From Lachancea kluyveri NRRL Y-12651 (taxonomy: Eukaryota; Ascomycota; Saccharomycetes; Saccharomycetales; Saccharomycetaceae), in assembly GCA_000149225.2 (NCBI GenBank), contig CM000693.1, forward strand, positions 1,054,001 through 1,118,000: a DNA stretch of 64,000 nucleotides, in the 5' to 3' direction. The translations under genes were made by a program, and so were the position numbers. Below the pieces are notes generated by a model. It did not search any database and was not told the origin of the DNA. It saw only the letters and a list, made by a program, of their open reading frames with translations. Of this stretch, positions 1 through 10,361 are shown one piece after another. Numbering within the stretch: the stretch's first letter is position 1; each line of letters starts with the position of its first letter.

Positions 1-50
1 CATTCCAACACAGTTTAAATATCAGAACAGTACTAGATCAAAATTTTGCT

Positions 51-2039
51 ATGGTTGCTAAAAAGAGATCGAAACAGGCTATCCAGGAAAGAACCGCTAA
101 AAAAAGAAAACAGGAGGATGCGCTGCTGGAAGGTGCCTTCTTTCACCACGAAGAGATGGATGATATTGAAGATGCGATGCCGTCACTCAGTAAAAACTCA
201 TGGGAAAATGAAGAACAAGACTATGAGCTAAAACCTAGAACTTTGAAAGGCTATGATGCCGAGATAGTTGAAGGCTTGCCTATTAAAGTCAATGGTAAAG
301 TTGAAAGAAAAATGCATAAGGCTAATAAGAAAATAGAACATGAGGAGGATGATGTAAACCAAGAAAAAGACAATGAACAAGAAGAGAACAATGTCAATGA
401 AAGTGATAGCGATGATGAGGATGATTCAAAGCCAGATACGGAGGAAAGAATAATCCATCTAAAGGAGGATATCGCCGAATTAGTCGAAAAACTGATGGAG
501 GAGCCTGAAGAAAACACTGGTGCATTGTCCCGGTTGCGTAAAATGGCAGGTTCAAAAAATCCAAACACTTGTAAATTTTCTATGCTTGCACTAGTTCCAG
601 TTTTCAAAAGTATCATCCCAGGGTACAGGATTAGACCGTTGAGCGAAACTGAGAAAAGGGAAAAAGTCTCTCGAGATATTGCGAGACTAAGAAACTTTGA
701 GGAAAGCTTAGTATTAAACTACAAGGCATATATCGACATACTGGCTAGGCTAGCTCGTACTCCTAATAATGAAAACCCAATTAATATCTCTTTGGGAAAT
801 TTGGCAGCACATGCTGCGACCGAATTGGCTGCCAGCTCTTCTCATTTCAACTTCAGATCCGAATTGCTAACCATTCTGATTCGCCGTATCTCCAAACCAA
901 ACCCGTTAATTGATCCAATCTTTCAAAAAACAGTCAAAACACTAGAAGCTCTATTGGCTGATGACGACGAGGGTAACACTTCCTTGGAGATTGTGAGGAT
1001 TTTATCTAAGACTATGAAGACGAGGAACTTCAATGTTGATGAATCTGTGCTGAACATCCTGTTGTCTTTGGATATTTTAAGTGATTACGATCCTAACACC
1101 AGAGTAGAAGAAACTACTCAGGTTAAGATAAAGAAAAAGGATAGAGTGCATTTGTCTAAGAAGGAAAGAAAAGCTAGAAAGGAAATGAAACAAATTGAAG
1201 AGGAAATGCGTAAGGCAGAGCAGGCTGTTTCTGCAGAGGAAAGAGAGAGAAACCAAGCCGAAATTTTAAAATTCGTCCTCTCCTTGTATTTGAATATCCT
1301 AAAGTCTGATACCACAAGATTGGTGGGCTCTGTCTTAGAAGGTCTGTCCAAATTTGGCCACATGGCTAATTTTGATTTACTAGGTGATTTTCTGGAAGTT
1401 ATGAAGGAGATAATTTTTGACACCCAACTAGATGATTTATCATCCGCCGAGGTTCGTAAGGTCTTGCTGTGTATTGTCACAGCGTTTTCTTTAGTGTCCA
1501 ATCACAATCACTTCAAGGTGTCTGTAGACTTATCCTCTTTTGTTGACGCACTGTATGCGATACTACCATATCTTTCCTTGGATGCTGACCTTGAGTTTTC
1601 CCATAAAACCCTAAGATTAGCCGATCCCCTAAACGACGAACTTATAAAGCCTTCTGTCAATGTTTCTACTAAGGCAGAACTTCTGTTAAAAGCATTAGAC
1701 CATGTCTTTTTTAGATCCAGATCAGGTTCGAAGTCAAGAGCATCTGCTTTTACCAAGAGATTATATATGTCTATCGAACATACACCAGAAAAGACCACCA
1801 TTGCAGTTTTGAAGTTCTTGGACAAGCTCATGAATAAGTATCCAGAGATCGGTGGATTGTACTCTACTGAGGACCGAATTGGCAACGGGAACTTCTATAT
1901 TGAGGCGGATATTCCTGCCAGAAGCAACCCTGAAGCCGCAACTATTTGGGAAAACACCTTACTCTTAAAGCATTACTGTCCATCGGTGATTAAGAGTACA
2001 AAAAACCTAATGAATAGATCCAAAGAATCTTCAAAATAA
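51..2039 (+). CDS. NOC3: Nucleolar complex protein Noc3
   Basis: A 662-codon ORF opening at an ATG, almost the same length as S. cerevisiae Noc3 (YLR002C). The N-terminus is highly basic, then a Glu/Asp-rich charged stretch (about residues 95-130) precedes the alpha-helical NOC3/CBF core. A basic Lys/Arg/Glu coiled segment lies near residues 365-405. Known role of the family: Noc3 pairs with Noc2 to move pre-60S particles from nucleolus to nucleoplasm, and it also takes part in pre-replication complex assembly. It converges on MPP10 with under 100 bp between stop codons. Identification rests on whole-protein resemblance and on synteny with MPP10, AVT1 and the YLR001C homolog. Only 50 bp of promoter is in the window. 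Confidence 0.95.
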   Translation: MVAKKRSKQAIQERTAKKRKQEDALLEGAFFHHEEMDDIEDAMPSLSKNSWENEEQDYELKPRTLKGYDAEIVEGLPIKVNGKVERKMHKANKKIEHEEDDVNQEKDNEQEENNVNESDSDDEDDSKPDTEERIIHLKEDIAELVEKLMEEPEENTGALSRLRKMAGSKNPNTCKFSMLALVPVFKSIIPGYRIRPLSETEKREKVSRDIARLRNFEESLVLNYKAYIDILARLARTPNNENPINISLGNLAAHAATELAASSSHFNFRSELLTILIRRISKPNPLIDPIFQKTVKTLEALLADDDEGNTSLEIVRILSKTMKTRNFNVDESVLNILLSLDILSDYDPNTRVEETTQVKIKKKDRVHLSKKERKARKEMKQIEEEMRKAEQAVSAEERERNQAEILKFVLSLYLNILKSDTTRLVGSVLEGLSKFGHMANFDLLGDFLEVMKEIIFDTQLDDLSSAEVRKVLLCIVTAFSLVSNHNHFKVSVDLSSFVDALYAILPYLSLDADLEFSHKTLRLADPLNDELIKPSVNVSTKAELLLKALDHVFFRSRSGSKSRASAFTKRLYMSIEHTPEKTTIAVLKFLDKLMNKYPEIGGLYSTEDRIGNGNFYIEADIPARSNPEAATIWENTLLLKHYCPSVIKSTKNLMNRSKESSK

Positions 2040-2137
2040 GAAACTATAGGTTTACATAACCCCTGTACATTATTGAGTGCACTAATTTACAGCAAGATTT
2101 ATTCATATTACGTATTGTATATGTTAATGCTCAAAAT

Positions 2138-3952
2138 CTATAATTTTAGGTTTGTGCTTCCCGATTTGAAGTCCCTTTTAGCGTTACCCTTCACATCGCT
2201 CTTTTCACCCTTCTTACCAATAATTGTAACATTCTTGGCCTTTGATAAAGTGTCAATAACATCATCCTTCTTACTCTTCTTATTCGGTTTCTGCTTCTTG
2301 GAAGCAATGGCCTTTGATCTCTTCCTCTTCAAGGCTCTGCGTAATCTATTCTTATCATCTCTGGTCAATTCATCTTTAGACATAACGACACCATTACTCA
2401 ATGAAATTTGGTTAGCGTCATCGGATTTTCCAACCCTATAAATTTCTTGTGGAGCTAAAGTAGAGGCGGAAGACATAGTTAGCGGTTGAGCATCTTCCAT
2501 GCTTATAGCAGCGGTTTGTACTTTGACCTCCAAAGACTTCTGTGCAGGTTTTGGAATGAAGTGAGCAGAAGATAAGGCGTCCAGTTTATAAATCAAATTG
2601 TTGAACAAATCTGAAATTTCATCATGTGTTTGTTGCAATTCTTCAGAAACTGTACCCTCCTGTGCAGTACCTTTGTAGTCATCCTCGTATAATTCTGCTA
2701 GGGATTTCGAGGATTTCACATCGCTCAGTTCAAAGCGAGGTTTGCCACCAAACGAGGACACTCCCGAAATAACTCTCCTTTGTAGATCATCAAATTTTTC
2801 CTCTTGGATCCTCCTCCTAATCATATCTTCCAAAGACTCAGTTACTTCGTTTGTTATCACTGGAACCGGTTTTGAGGTTCTTTCAAATTCTAAATCCTCG
2901 GTCAGCAAAGCATCGTCTGGACGGTCTTTAGCTTTGACTTCACCTTTCAAAGCCCATTTCTTATCAGCGACAGCTTCTTTTTCCAGTTGGGCAATTTGTT
3001 CTTGGATCTGTATCTGCTGACGTTCGAAAGTAGATAGTTCTTGCGCGGTTTGACTATATTTATCTCTCTCTCCATCAGAAATCTCATCATCAGCAAATAA
3101 ATCTAATTTGGCAGAATCCATAGCCTCTGCATATGCTTCTTCGTCAAAATCTTGATTCTCCTCCTCATCTTGCCCGCTCTTACTGTCTTCTTTCCCGGAT
3201 TTTCTTCCAAGCTTATCATTAACGGATACTGGCTTATCAAAAAAATCGTCATAATAAAGAACTTCTTCATCGTCTTCAGATGGAACATCTGCAAAGTAAT
3301 CAATTCCTTCTTCATCTTCTTCATTGGATAAGTCTTCCCCATTATCAGCCGCTAATGTTTGCTTATTAAATTCCTCAATATCAAAGAACTGGTCATTAAC
3401 ACCGTACTTGTCTTCATTGGGTTCGTCCTGGTGGGACTGAGAAGTATGTCCGACGTTCTCATGTACATCTTTAAACGTATTTTCCTCTTCATTTACGCTG
3501 TCTTCTTCTTCTTCTTCTTCTTCTTCATAGACATCTGCATTATTTTCCACAGGTGAAACTTCCTTCTCCTCTTCTTCGCCGTCAGTGTATATTTCTTCAT
3601 CTACACCCTCCTCTTCTTCTTCTTCCTCTTCTGCTTCTCCCTGCTCATCACCACTGTCGCTGTCATTGTTGATATCTTCCATGACCTCTTTCAAAGTTTG
3701 TATTCTCTCGAGCAAATCACCTTCCACATTATCTAGAACCATTTTTGCTTGCCACCAAACCTGATTGGCATCCAGCCCATCAACAACAATTTCATCAATC
3801 ACACTTTTTGAATTGTTCTTCTCTGCTCTGTGTACGCCGATAACATCGTCTAGGTAAACTTTAACTAAATTCAGCGAATCTTCAGATTTGAGGTTACTAC
3901 TGGAAAGAATATCTGCAGGATTGGACTTGATTACCTCAATGAAATGTGACAT
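2138..3952 (-). CDS. MPP10: U3 snoRNP protein Mpp10
   Basis: A 604-codon ORF matching Mpp10 (YJR002W) in length and layout: a globular N-terminus with the 'NPADIL' region, a long acidic middle (about residues 95-300, several runs of five or more Glu/Asp), then the conserved C-terminal half that in the family binds Imp3 and Imp4, ending in a basic Lys-rich tail with nuclear-localisation character. It acts in the SSU processome for 18S rRNA maturation. The GAA/GAG-rich acidic blocks appear as simple TTC/CTT repeats on the plus strand. The promoter holds PAC and RRPE motifs, annotated separately, as expected of a ribosome-biogenesis gene. Confidence 0.95.
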   Translation of the reverse strand: MSHFIEVIKSNPADILSSSNLKSEDSLNLVKVYLDDVIGVHRAEKNNSKSVIDEIVVDGLDANQVWWQAKMVLDNVEGDLLERIQTLKEVMEDINNDSDSGDEQGEAEEEEEEEEGVDEEIYTDGEEEEKEVSPVENNADVYEEEEEEEEDSVNEEENTFKDVHENVGHTSQSHQDEPNEDKYGVNDQFFDIEEFNKQTLAADNGEDLSNEEDEEGIDYFADVPSEDDEEVLYYDDFFDKPVSVNDKLGRKSGKEDSKSGQDEEENQDFDEEAYAEAMDSAKLDLFADDEISDGERDKYSQTAQELSTFERQQIQIQEQIAQLEKEAVADKKWALKGEVKAKDRPDDALLTEDLEFERTSKPVPVITNEVTESLEDMIRRRIQEEKFDDLQRRVISGVSSFGGKPRFELSDVKSSKSLAELYEDDYKGTAQEGTVSEELQQTHDEISDLFNNLIYKLDALSSAHFIPKPAQKSLEVKVQTAAISMEDAQPLTMSSASTLAPQEIYRVGKSDDANQISLSNGVVMSKDELTRDDKNRLRRALKRKRSKAIASKKQKPNKKSKKDDVIDTLSKAKNVTIIGKKGEKSDVKGNAKRDFKSGSTNLKL

Positions 3953-4003
3953 ACTTACAAGCCTGTTTTTTGCTATTTGTATTCTCTATATCACAAACTT
4001 GAG

Positions 4004-4025
4004 CTCATCGATTTTAAAATTTTTC
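4004..4025 (-). promoter_or_regulatory. PAC + RRPE motifs upstream of MPP10
   Basis: On the minus strand, reading toward MPP10, a GAAAAATTTT (RRPE, 4016-4025) is followed by CGATGAG (PAC, 4004-4010), about 55 bp upstream of the start codon. In budding yeasts this pair is bound by Stb3 (RRPE) and Dot6/Tod6 (PAC) and coordinates ribosome-biogenesis genes. The match is by eye; occupancy is inferred. Confidence 0.7.
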
Positions 4026-4241
4026 TTTCTACATATCAATCTTCACTGCGAATAAAAAGAAAAGAATCTGGGTAATTATGTACGATGTATTAAAACACTC
4101 TACTCGTAATTCGAAAGTGCATAATAACAGCTTAATGCAGCCTTTTTGTGATATATTGCACATATAGCTTTTAGTTACAATGAACAGTAGTAATATTTGT
4201 AGGAAGTAAGAAAAGTTTTCATATATATTACTCCTTCAAAC

Positions 4242-6050
4242 TCATGCGATGGCGGCACCGACACCTAAAACAGATAATACGGTACTGATGGCAATGACAA
4301 CCCAACAAGTAACCCTTTCCCATGGCTTGATGGTAGCAGCACAGATCTTCAAGTAAAATAAACAGGGTAAAATGGAACAGATTAAAAAGCACAATCCTGC
4401 ACCACAAAAAGCAAGAAGTTTGTCGAATTCGGGGAATTTAATAGCAATCAAAATCAAAACCACATTAACAAAGATTCTATTAAAAAACTTCAAAACGCGA
4501 GTTATCTGGAATTTCGGAGCTTCATATTCAGACTCTGTATGGTTGATTCCCATAACAATGTCTAACAAAGCGACTATTGGTCTTGCATTTAGCGGCGTCT
4601 TGGCCAGTGGAATCATTGAGAGAAGAGCAGAAATCATCACGTAGATGAAATCAGGATATCCTGGAGTAAGCATAACACTCTTGGTAATTTCATCTTTAAC
4701 CATGTTACCAAACATCAGGAATCCAACGATGGCGATACCAATATCGGTAATAGAAGTTATAGTATAAGTGGTTTTCAAACAATCCTTGAACTTTTCAGGA
4801 TGTCTCATATCACTTTTCAAATTAGGAAAAATAGCATGGCCACCCCAACATGCGCTTAGCAATCCAATAGACAAGCAAAAGTTTTTAAAGGATGAGGGGA
4901 ACAAATGTGTTTCCATTGGTTCAGTCAGGGAGCCTGGAGAAGTACTCTTATACAATCCACAGAAAACCACAGTAAGTACGATGCTAATCGTAGATATAAT
5001 TCCTAATAGAGAAACGTTGGATAAAATGCTCAAAGGCATAAAAATTTGAGGAGTTACAACAAAAAATCCAATGATTTTAAAAAATGTCACAGAGTATTGA
5101 GGGAATAGAGCATTCAAAGAGTCGCCGAACAAAATGATCAAGGCTACACCACTGCCTAGCAAGTCTAAAGCAAATAAAAAAGAAATGAAGGCACGGCCTT
5201 TGGGACCGAATGCCGCATAACCCAAGTCACCATAAGAAATCAAAGTTGGATCAGTGTCTAAGCAACGAGACAGTAATTCAGCACTGCAAAATGTAGCAAA
5301 TGCAAAGGTTAATAGCATTGGGACACCTAGAACCCAGCCAGCATACTTCATGCCCAAAGGTAGAGCCAAAAGACCGATCCCAATTAGTACATTTATTGAG
5401 TTGAAAATCGTTTGAGGAGCAGTAGATTGGCCTGCCAAAACGGTGACCGTTTTCCCATCTTTTGTCTCTACTTGTTTCACTATGATTGAATGGGTATCGA
5501 GATCGGTAGCAGCATTAAAGTCTTGGAAAGAAACTGTGGGACGTAGCAGAGACTGTTGGGTAGAAAGGATACTTCTGGCGGCTCCACCGAAAATGGAGGA
5601 ATCATCGTTATCGTCAACGATCGCATTTGTGTCTCGTCTGGCAGCAGCAGAATCGTACAAATTGTTCATGGATGGGCTGAGAGCCACACCACCTGTGGGT
5701 TTGAAGGCAATAGACAACCTTCTGCCATCGAATGACGGAGCTAAAGTATCGGGATCATAAGTCTCATCGTAACCATCTTTAAAATAAGAGCGCTCCTGCT
5801 CGTGATTCACTTCGATAGCTTTAAAAGCATTAGCTCTTTGAAAGGAGGTAGCAAACCTACCTAACGAGTTGACACCTCTAAATGATCCAAATGGCTGGTC
5901 CAAGATAGATTGTCTCCTGGATCCTATATTGTAAGGAGTGGATGCTGGAGAGGTATCATCGATAGGATCTCTATTGATAGGAATAGAAATATAGTGAACA
6001 TTATGAGAAGGACTTCCCTTCAAAGGTTGTTGCTCTGGGTCGTTAACCAT
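4242..6050 (-). CDS. AVT1: Vacuolar amino acid transporter Avt1
   Basis: A 602-codon ORF, the same size class as S. cerevisiae Avt1 (YJR001W). About 200 hydrophilic N-terminal residues, rich in Ser and Arg, precede an AAAP-family (amino acid/auxin permease) core of about eleven membrane segments, starting near '[18 protein letters not shown]' and ending at the C-terminus. In S. cerevisiae Avt1 imports Gln, Asn, Ile, Leu, Tyr and other neutral amino acids, and basic ones, into the vacuole in exchange for protons. The long cytosolic N-terminus is typical of Avt1 and distinguishes it from shorter AVT paralogs. MPP10 follows in the same orientation about 290 bp downstream. Confidence 0.94.
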   Translation of the reverse strand: MVNDPEQQPLKGSPSHNVHYISIPINRDPIDDTSPASTPYNIGSRRQSILDQPFGSFRGVNSLGRFATSFQRANAFKAIEVNHEQERSYFKDGYDETYDPDTLAPSFDGRRLSIAFKPTGGVALSPSMNNLYDSAAARRDTNAIVDDNDDSSIFGGAARSILSTQQSLLRPTVSFQDFNAATDLDTHSIIVKQVETKDGKTVTVLAGQSTAPQTIFNSINVLIGIGLLALPLGMKYAGWVLGVPMLLTFAFATFCSAELLSRCLDTDPTLISYGDLGYAAFGPKGRAFISFLFALDLLGSGVALIILFGDSLNALFPQYSVTFFKIIGFFVVTPQIFMPLSILSNVSLLGIISTISIVLTVVFCGLYKSTSPGSLTEPMETHLFPSSFKNFCLSIGLLSACWGGHAIFPNLKSDMRHPEKFKDCLKTTYTITSITDIGIAIVGFLMFGNMVKDEITKSVMLTPGYPDFIYVMISALLSMIPLAKTPLNARPIVALLDIVMGINHTESEYEAPKFQITRVLKFFNRIFVNVVLILIAIKFPEFDKLLAFCGAGLCFLICSILPCLFYLKICAATIKPWERVTCWVVIAISTVLSVLGVGAAIA

Positions 6051-6453
6051 ATCTGTAGCAGTATGTTAGACTGTTTGCCCGTAATATTTTTTACTGGGAC
6101 TTTCTTGTCTTTCCAAACAGTGAATCGTATGTTCCTGCTTGATTGTGCAGCCTGTTATGTACTTCTATAAACACGTAAACCCCGTGAGCGTTCCTCGCCG
6201 GCCAAACTTCGGCACTGTGTGGGTTTTTGGTAAATGCTCTCGACTGATAGAAACGAGAGATAAGCAAAGTGAGAGGGGAAAAAAACCCTATTAACACGCC
6301 GAATGGGCCCATGCATGGCTACAGTTGGTCCAAGCTGTCTTATCTAAGGCTTCATGGCATTCGAAGAACCGAATTCTACGATTTGGTAACTTAGGAGTTA
6401 AACGGTTTATCTAAAAACAATACGCTTTTTTTCAGTATTTACATACTGATTTT
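6051..6453. other. Intergenic: AVT1 promoter and SGN1 3' region
   Basis: About 400 bp with no supported gene. It should hold the AVT1 promoter and SGN1 terminator, both on the minus strand. One AGGGG (STRE-like) motif lies near 6273. The short ORFs here have no coding character that I can recognise. Confidence 0.5.
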
Positions 6454-7008
6454 TCAATAAGGTGTGAATCTACCACGACCTCTTCCTCTTCCTCTTCCTC
6501 TCCCTCTCCCTCTTCCTCTTCCTCTACCATGTCCCCTCTTAGCAGATATTCCTGGTATATTTGTTCTTTTTGGAACGACTTTCAAGGTGCGGCCCTTGAA
6601 TTCTGTTCCATCTAAACCAACTGCTTTGGTGACGTCTAGAGGTTGGCCAAATTCGACATATGCATAGCCCTTTGGTTGACCTGTAGTCTTATTCAACTGA
6701 ATTGTTACTCTGTTCACAGAACTTACCACATCTTTGAATAGCTGCTGCAGCTCTTCCGGAGTTGCACTATAGTCAACATTACCAATGTACACAGACCTGG
6801 CATCTAAATCAGACTGCTGTTCGATGTGGGGGATTGCAGTAGATGTTGTGTTTAAGCTCATTTGTGTCTGTGCCATGTTTTCCTGTAACTGTCTTAATTT
6901 CTCCGTCTCTTCGGCAATGGTTCTCATGTGGCTGTTTTCAGATTCTGTTACAGAAATTTTATTTTCTGAAGGGGTTATGTCATCCATAGCAGTGTCTTCT
7001 GTTGACAT
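6454..7008 (-). CDS. SGN1: Poly(A)-binding RRM protein, Sgn1/Pab2 (PABPN1) family
   Basis: A 184-codon ORF. Residues about 25-52 form a heptad-like coiled stretch. Residues about 71-147 are a single RRM with RNP2 'VYIGNV' and RNP1 'KGYAYVEF', and the PABPN1 signature 'VVPKRTNIPGIS' follows. The C-terminus is ten consecutive Gly-Arg dipeptides (about 161-180) ending FTPY. RG tails of this kind in Pab2/PABPN1 are arginine-methylated in other fungi. S. cerevisiae Sgn1 (YIR001C) is a cytoplasmic RRM protein linked to translation and poly(A) RNA. Orthology is by RRM resemblance; the S. cerevisiae gene lies beside CEN9 rather than in the tracks seen here. It is divergent from the YLR001C-like gene. 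Confidence 0.82.
   Translation of the reverse strand: MSTEDTAMDDITPSENKISVTESENSHMRTIAEETEKLRQLQENMAQTQMSLNTTSTAIPHIEQQSDLDARSVYIGNVDYSATPEELQQLFKDVVSSVNRVTIQLNKTTGQPKGYAYVEFGQPLDVTKAVGLDGTEFKGRTLKVVPKRTNIPGISAKRGHGRGRGRGRGRGRGRGRGRGRFTPY
6479..6526. repeat. Coding hexanucleotide repeat (Gly-Arg tail of SGN1)
   Basis: CTTCCT/CTCCCT hexamers run in tandem on the plus strand and encode the Gly-Arg repeats on the minus strand. The third-base variation between units shows the array is not perfectly homogenised. Confidence 0.8.
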
Positions 7009-7234
7009 TAATTTTTTTAAGTTCCAATATCTATCACTGTTTAATACTGCTGTACTTTGCTGTTACCTTACCTTACCTGTAGGGGAACAATTATGCAGTT
7101 CCCGTGTATTTCGTTCTTGATGATCAGATGGTTTCAGCTAAAAGCTGAAGGAGTCTCTGTTCTTAAGGCTTTGCTTAAAACAAGCATGATAAGGTTAGAG
7201 TACCACCAGCTTTATTATTAAAACCAATAAAACA

Positions 7235-9940
7235 ATGAAGGTTTTAGTTGGTTTTCTGATATCAATAACACTAATAAAGACGGTTTTCTCGCTGAACGAT
7301 CTCGCACGCAACATAACTCAAGACGATAAGGATAAGAATGATGATCCTGATTTCCCTTTTACAACGGTAGTTGACATTCTATCACAGAATGTTGAATTTT
7401 CTATGTTTCTGAGGATTATTCAGAGGCAAGGCTTTATTCCATATTTAAATGAGCTGCAAAACTTCACCCTCTTCGTACCCGTTAACTCAGCTTTTGTAAC
7501 TACAACGCCTGACGATTATCAACTTGACATTGAAAAATATCTCCTTCATGGGTACATTCTCAATACCGAAGAATTCGTCTCTGGAATTCATATATTGCCG
7601 GAAGAAGAGTTTCCCTTGGTGTTGAAAAAGTCATCCAAGGATTCTAGTTCTGTGAATGATATTGACATTGTGGAACCCAACTTATTCCCTAATTCCCAAG
7701 ATGCAGTGGTACAGGGTATTAGGGCTTTCGTTGGTAATCTGCCGAGCTATCAACACCTTATGTATGATCTTAACAGCAAGTCTCAAAGTTTAGACCTCGT
7801 GGGTGCATTGTTCAACTCTACTTTTGCAAGTAGCCCGTGGTTGGAAACTATCCTCCAGAACAAAACAATATTCCTACCAGTTGACGCCAATTTTATTCAA
7901 TACTTTAACCAAGTAGAACTTGACTATCTAACTGGAACACTTTTCTATGATGAAGAGATGGCTGTACTCAAAAAATTCAAACATAGCAAAGAGTGGTTAT
8001 ATGACAAACTGTTTCTCATTAAAAAGCTAGTTGTAGAAGGCTTTCATGGAGGTATTTTACCAGCAGAGGATTTAACAAATATGAATGGTGAAATTTTAGA
8101 ATTTCATACTGAAGAGAGTGGTGCCCTCATGGTGATAAATGGTTCCAGTTCGGTTTACAGTAACTTGGTTTACGATAAGGGTATTGTGCATACTTTCCAA
8201 GACTTGGATTTTTTGGGCCATGGAATTTCATTTAATGCAGAGAAATACCTGCTGGGCTTGAATTGCTTCCATTTTGTTAAAGAGTTGTACGTTAGAAACC
8301 TCCAGCATTTGATAATAGGTGAGGATCATCAAAATAACATAACGATATTTGTTCCTGAAGATTCAGGCAATGATTTATTTGGGCTTACCAGAAGCGGGTT
8401 GCTATATCACTTTACTGAGAGCCATATTTGGTTGGAAGAAGATTTCAATCGAGATGGACAACAGGCGAAACTGTACGATTCCATGTTTTGCTCATCCAAC
8501 AAGAGACTTGGAGGTCAGTGCCAGAAACTAAGAATTTCTAAAACCTCTCAAACACATAAAAGTGGATTTCAGTATCTGATCAATGGGAGGTATCAGTTGA
8601 AAGAAACTGAACCATATGTGGTAGGAAACGCCTTAATCTATATGGTTAGAGGTAGTTTGGACTTACCTGGCGACTTAATCCCTTCAATTAACCCTTTCTA
8701 CCATTGCTCCAAATCTTTGTTTTTTTTACAACAGCTGAACTTACTAGAATTGAAGCCTAATAATAAGGGATACACTATTTTTCTACCGTGTTTTGATTCA
8801 TGGGACTTCTTGGATTTGAATTTAAACTACTTGGAAAGAAATGTTACTGCACTGAATCTGGTAATGAAGAATTTTATTGTCGATGGATTAGTTTACACTG
8901 ATTTTTCTAACGTGACTATGGAAACCACTAATTTATATAACGAATCGATTACTTTGCACATTGGTGAAAATGATCTAGAAAGCAGTGAATTAGAATTAAG
9001 TTTGAGCACATTGAGCAATAATATTATCTTAGAAAAGGACAAGGATATTATTTTTAATCAAGGCGTTATTCATCCACTAAAGAGGGTCACCTTCCCTCAA
9101 AGCTTAGAAATTAGCCTAAAAAACCTAATCGATACCACGGGATCTATTGACTTTTTGATGTTTATGGAAAAGTTTAAAGATTTTTCAGAAATATTGGAGC
9201 ACAACGGACCATACTCGTTACTCGTTCCCACCCCGAAGTCTCTTCTGATGGAGGGAATAGATCTCAACTCAACCAGATTAGAAGACTTTTTGAAGCTCCA
9301 TACTATACCCATGAACTCCACAGAGGCTCTACTAAACTGTGACGGTCAAATAAATACTACATTGGATGAGTCATTGATATGTCGCGAGGTTTCCTCCACA
9401 TGCTTCTTGCAAGTCAAGAATGGTCTCGATAAGGAAGTAAGAGTTTTGAAAAAGGGATGTACCTCATTTGACAACAAGTCCTGTGTCTTTGTCATTGACA
9501 GACCAATATCCCTCCAGTGGTTAAACCGAGAAAAGTACCACCTAAACCTCCCGGGTGTTGCATTTGGCATTGGTATCATACTGGGTGCTTTGTTCATTGT
9601 GGGGCTATTGCTATGTACTTTAATGGCATGCATCGGGAAACGGAGTCTTTTCATGAGTTATCGCAACGAAAGTGACCCTGAAGAAAGAGATGAAGAAAGA
9701 TCATTGATTGCCTCGTCATCATCACCGCAAAGCAATAGTTATAGCAGCACAGTAAGATCATCACCCAACTCAACAAATGATTGTCGGAATATCTCGAACA
9801 GCTCAAAATTACATAATTTTGAAAACTCCTACTCTACCAACTCTAAAACAACGCCAATACAGGTATCTCAAGCATTTTCCAAGAATGTATCAAGAGAAGA
9901 CAAAAGGTTCAACATCCCCAACATGGACGTTGCTGGTTAA
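7235..9940 (+). CDS. Fasciclin (FAS1)-domain vacuolar-type membrane protein, YLR001C homolog
   Basis: A 901-codon ORF. Residues 1-19 are a signal peptide ending in an FS-L cleavage context. The ectodomain carries several FAS1 repeats recognisable by 'NFTLFVPVNSAF', 'TIFLPVDANF', 'ITIFVPEDSGN', 'YTIFLPCFDSW' and 'YSLLVPTPKS', with many NxS/T sequons. One membrane helix lies near residues 770-800, followed by a Ser/Asn-rich cytosolic tail of about 100 residues. S. cerevisiae Ylr001c (861 aa) has the same architecture and adjoins NOC3 beside CEN12; its function is unknown and it is reported at the vacuole. Here it is the last intact gene before the centromere. No catalytic motif is seen; adhesion or scaffold function is only a family-level inference. 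Confidence 0.9.
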   Translation: MKVLVGFLISITLIKTVFSLNDLARNITQDDKDKNDDPDFPFTTVVDILSQNVEFSMFLRIIQRQGFIPYLNELQNFTLFVPVNSAFVTTTPDDYQLDIEKYLLHGYILNTEEFVSGIHILPEEEFPLVLKKSSKDSSSVNDIDIVEPNLFPNSQDAVVQGIRAFVGNLPSYQHLMYDLNSKSQSLDLVGALFNSTFASSPWLETILQNKTIFLPVDANFIQYFNQVELDYLTGTLFYDEEMAVLKKFKHSKEWLYDKLFLIKKLVVEGFHGGILPAEDLTNMNGEILEFHTEESGALMVINGSSSVYSNLVYDKGIVHTFQDLDFLGHGISFNAEKYLLGLNCFHFVKELYVRNLQHLIIGEDHQNNITIFVPEDSGNDLFGLTRSGLLYHFTESHIWLEEDFNRDGQQAKLYDSMFCSSNKRLGGQCQKLRISKTSQTHKSGFQYLINGRYQLKETEPYVVGNALIYMVRGSLDLPGDLIPSINPFYHCSKSLFFLQQLNLLELKPNNKGYTIFLPCFDSWDFLDLNLNYLERNVTALNLVMKNFIVDGLVYTDFSNVTMETTNLYNESITLHIGENDLESSELELSLSTLSNNIILEKDKDIIFNQGVIHPLKRVTFPQSLEISLKNLIDTTGSIDFLMFMEKFKDFSEILEHNGPYSLLVPTPKSLLMEGIDLNSTRLEDFLKLHTIPMNSTEALLNCDGQINTTLDESLICREVSSTCFLQVKNGLDKEVRVLKKGCTSFDNKSCVFVIDRPISLQWLNREKYHLNLPGVAFGIGIILGALFIVGLLLCTLMACIGKRSLFMSYRNESDPEERDEERSLIASSSSPQSNSYSSTVRSSPNSTNDCRNISNSSKLHNFENSYSTNSKTTPIQVSQAFSKNVSREDKRFNIPNMDVAG

Positions 9941-10360
9941 CCGAGGTGTCAAAGCCGAAAAGTCTTCTGTAGTGAGCGCTTAACTATCTACAATAAATGT
10001 GCATACCTTTCTTTTATTTACGGTCATAAATTTGATATAGCATTTACCAAGTAACTAGTAGTGCTTACTTTTAAACTGGCGCTTTCGGCGAAACATGAAG
10101 CTGGCATAATATATTGGTTCCACGAGAAATGAACGAGTAAGGAAAAAACAGGTTTAGAAACAAGTACTGACTCAACAAAAAACTATCATTAATAATGGCA
10201 TTAACTTGGCTCTGTATAACCAAATATGATATAGCAACTAAGCTGAGGATATTAACTATTCTTTTTACATAGGCCAAAAAATTGAAAATCGAGTAAACGA
10301 TTCTTTGTTATATATTTCTCGTTCCACATGATATTCAACGAAAATCATAAGTTTTAAATT
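9941..10360. other. Intergenic: 3' flank of the YLR001C homolog, left pericentromere
   Basis: About 420 bp with no convincing gene; A+T rises toward the centromere. One 68-codon antisense ORF (10071-10277) has no recognisable features and I do not call it. Confidence 0.5.
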
Positions 10361-10361
10361 C

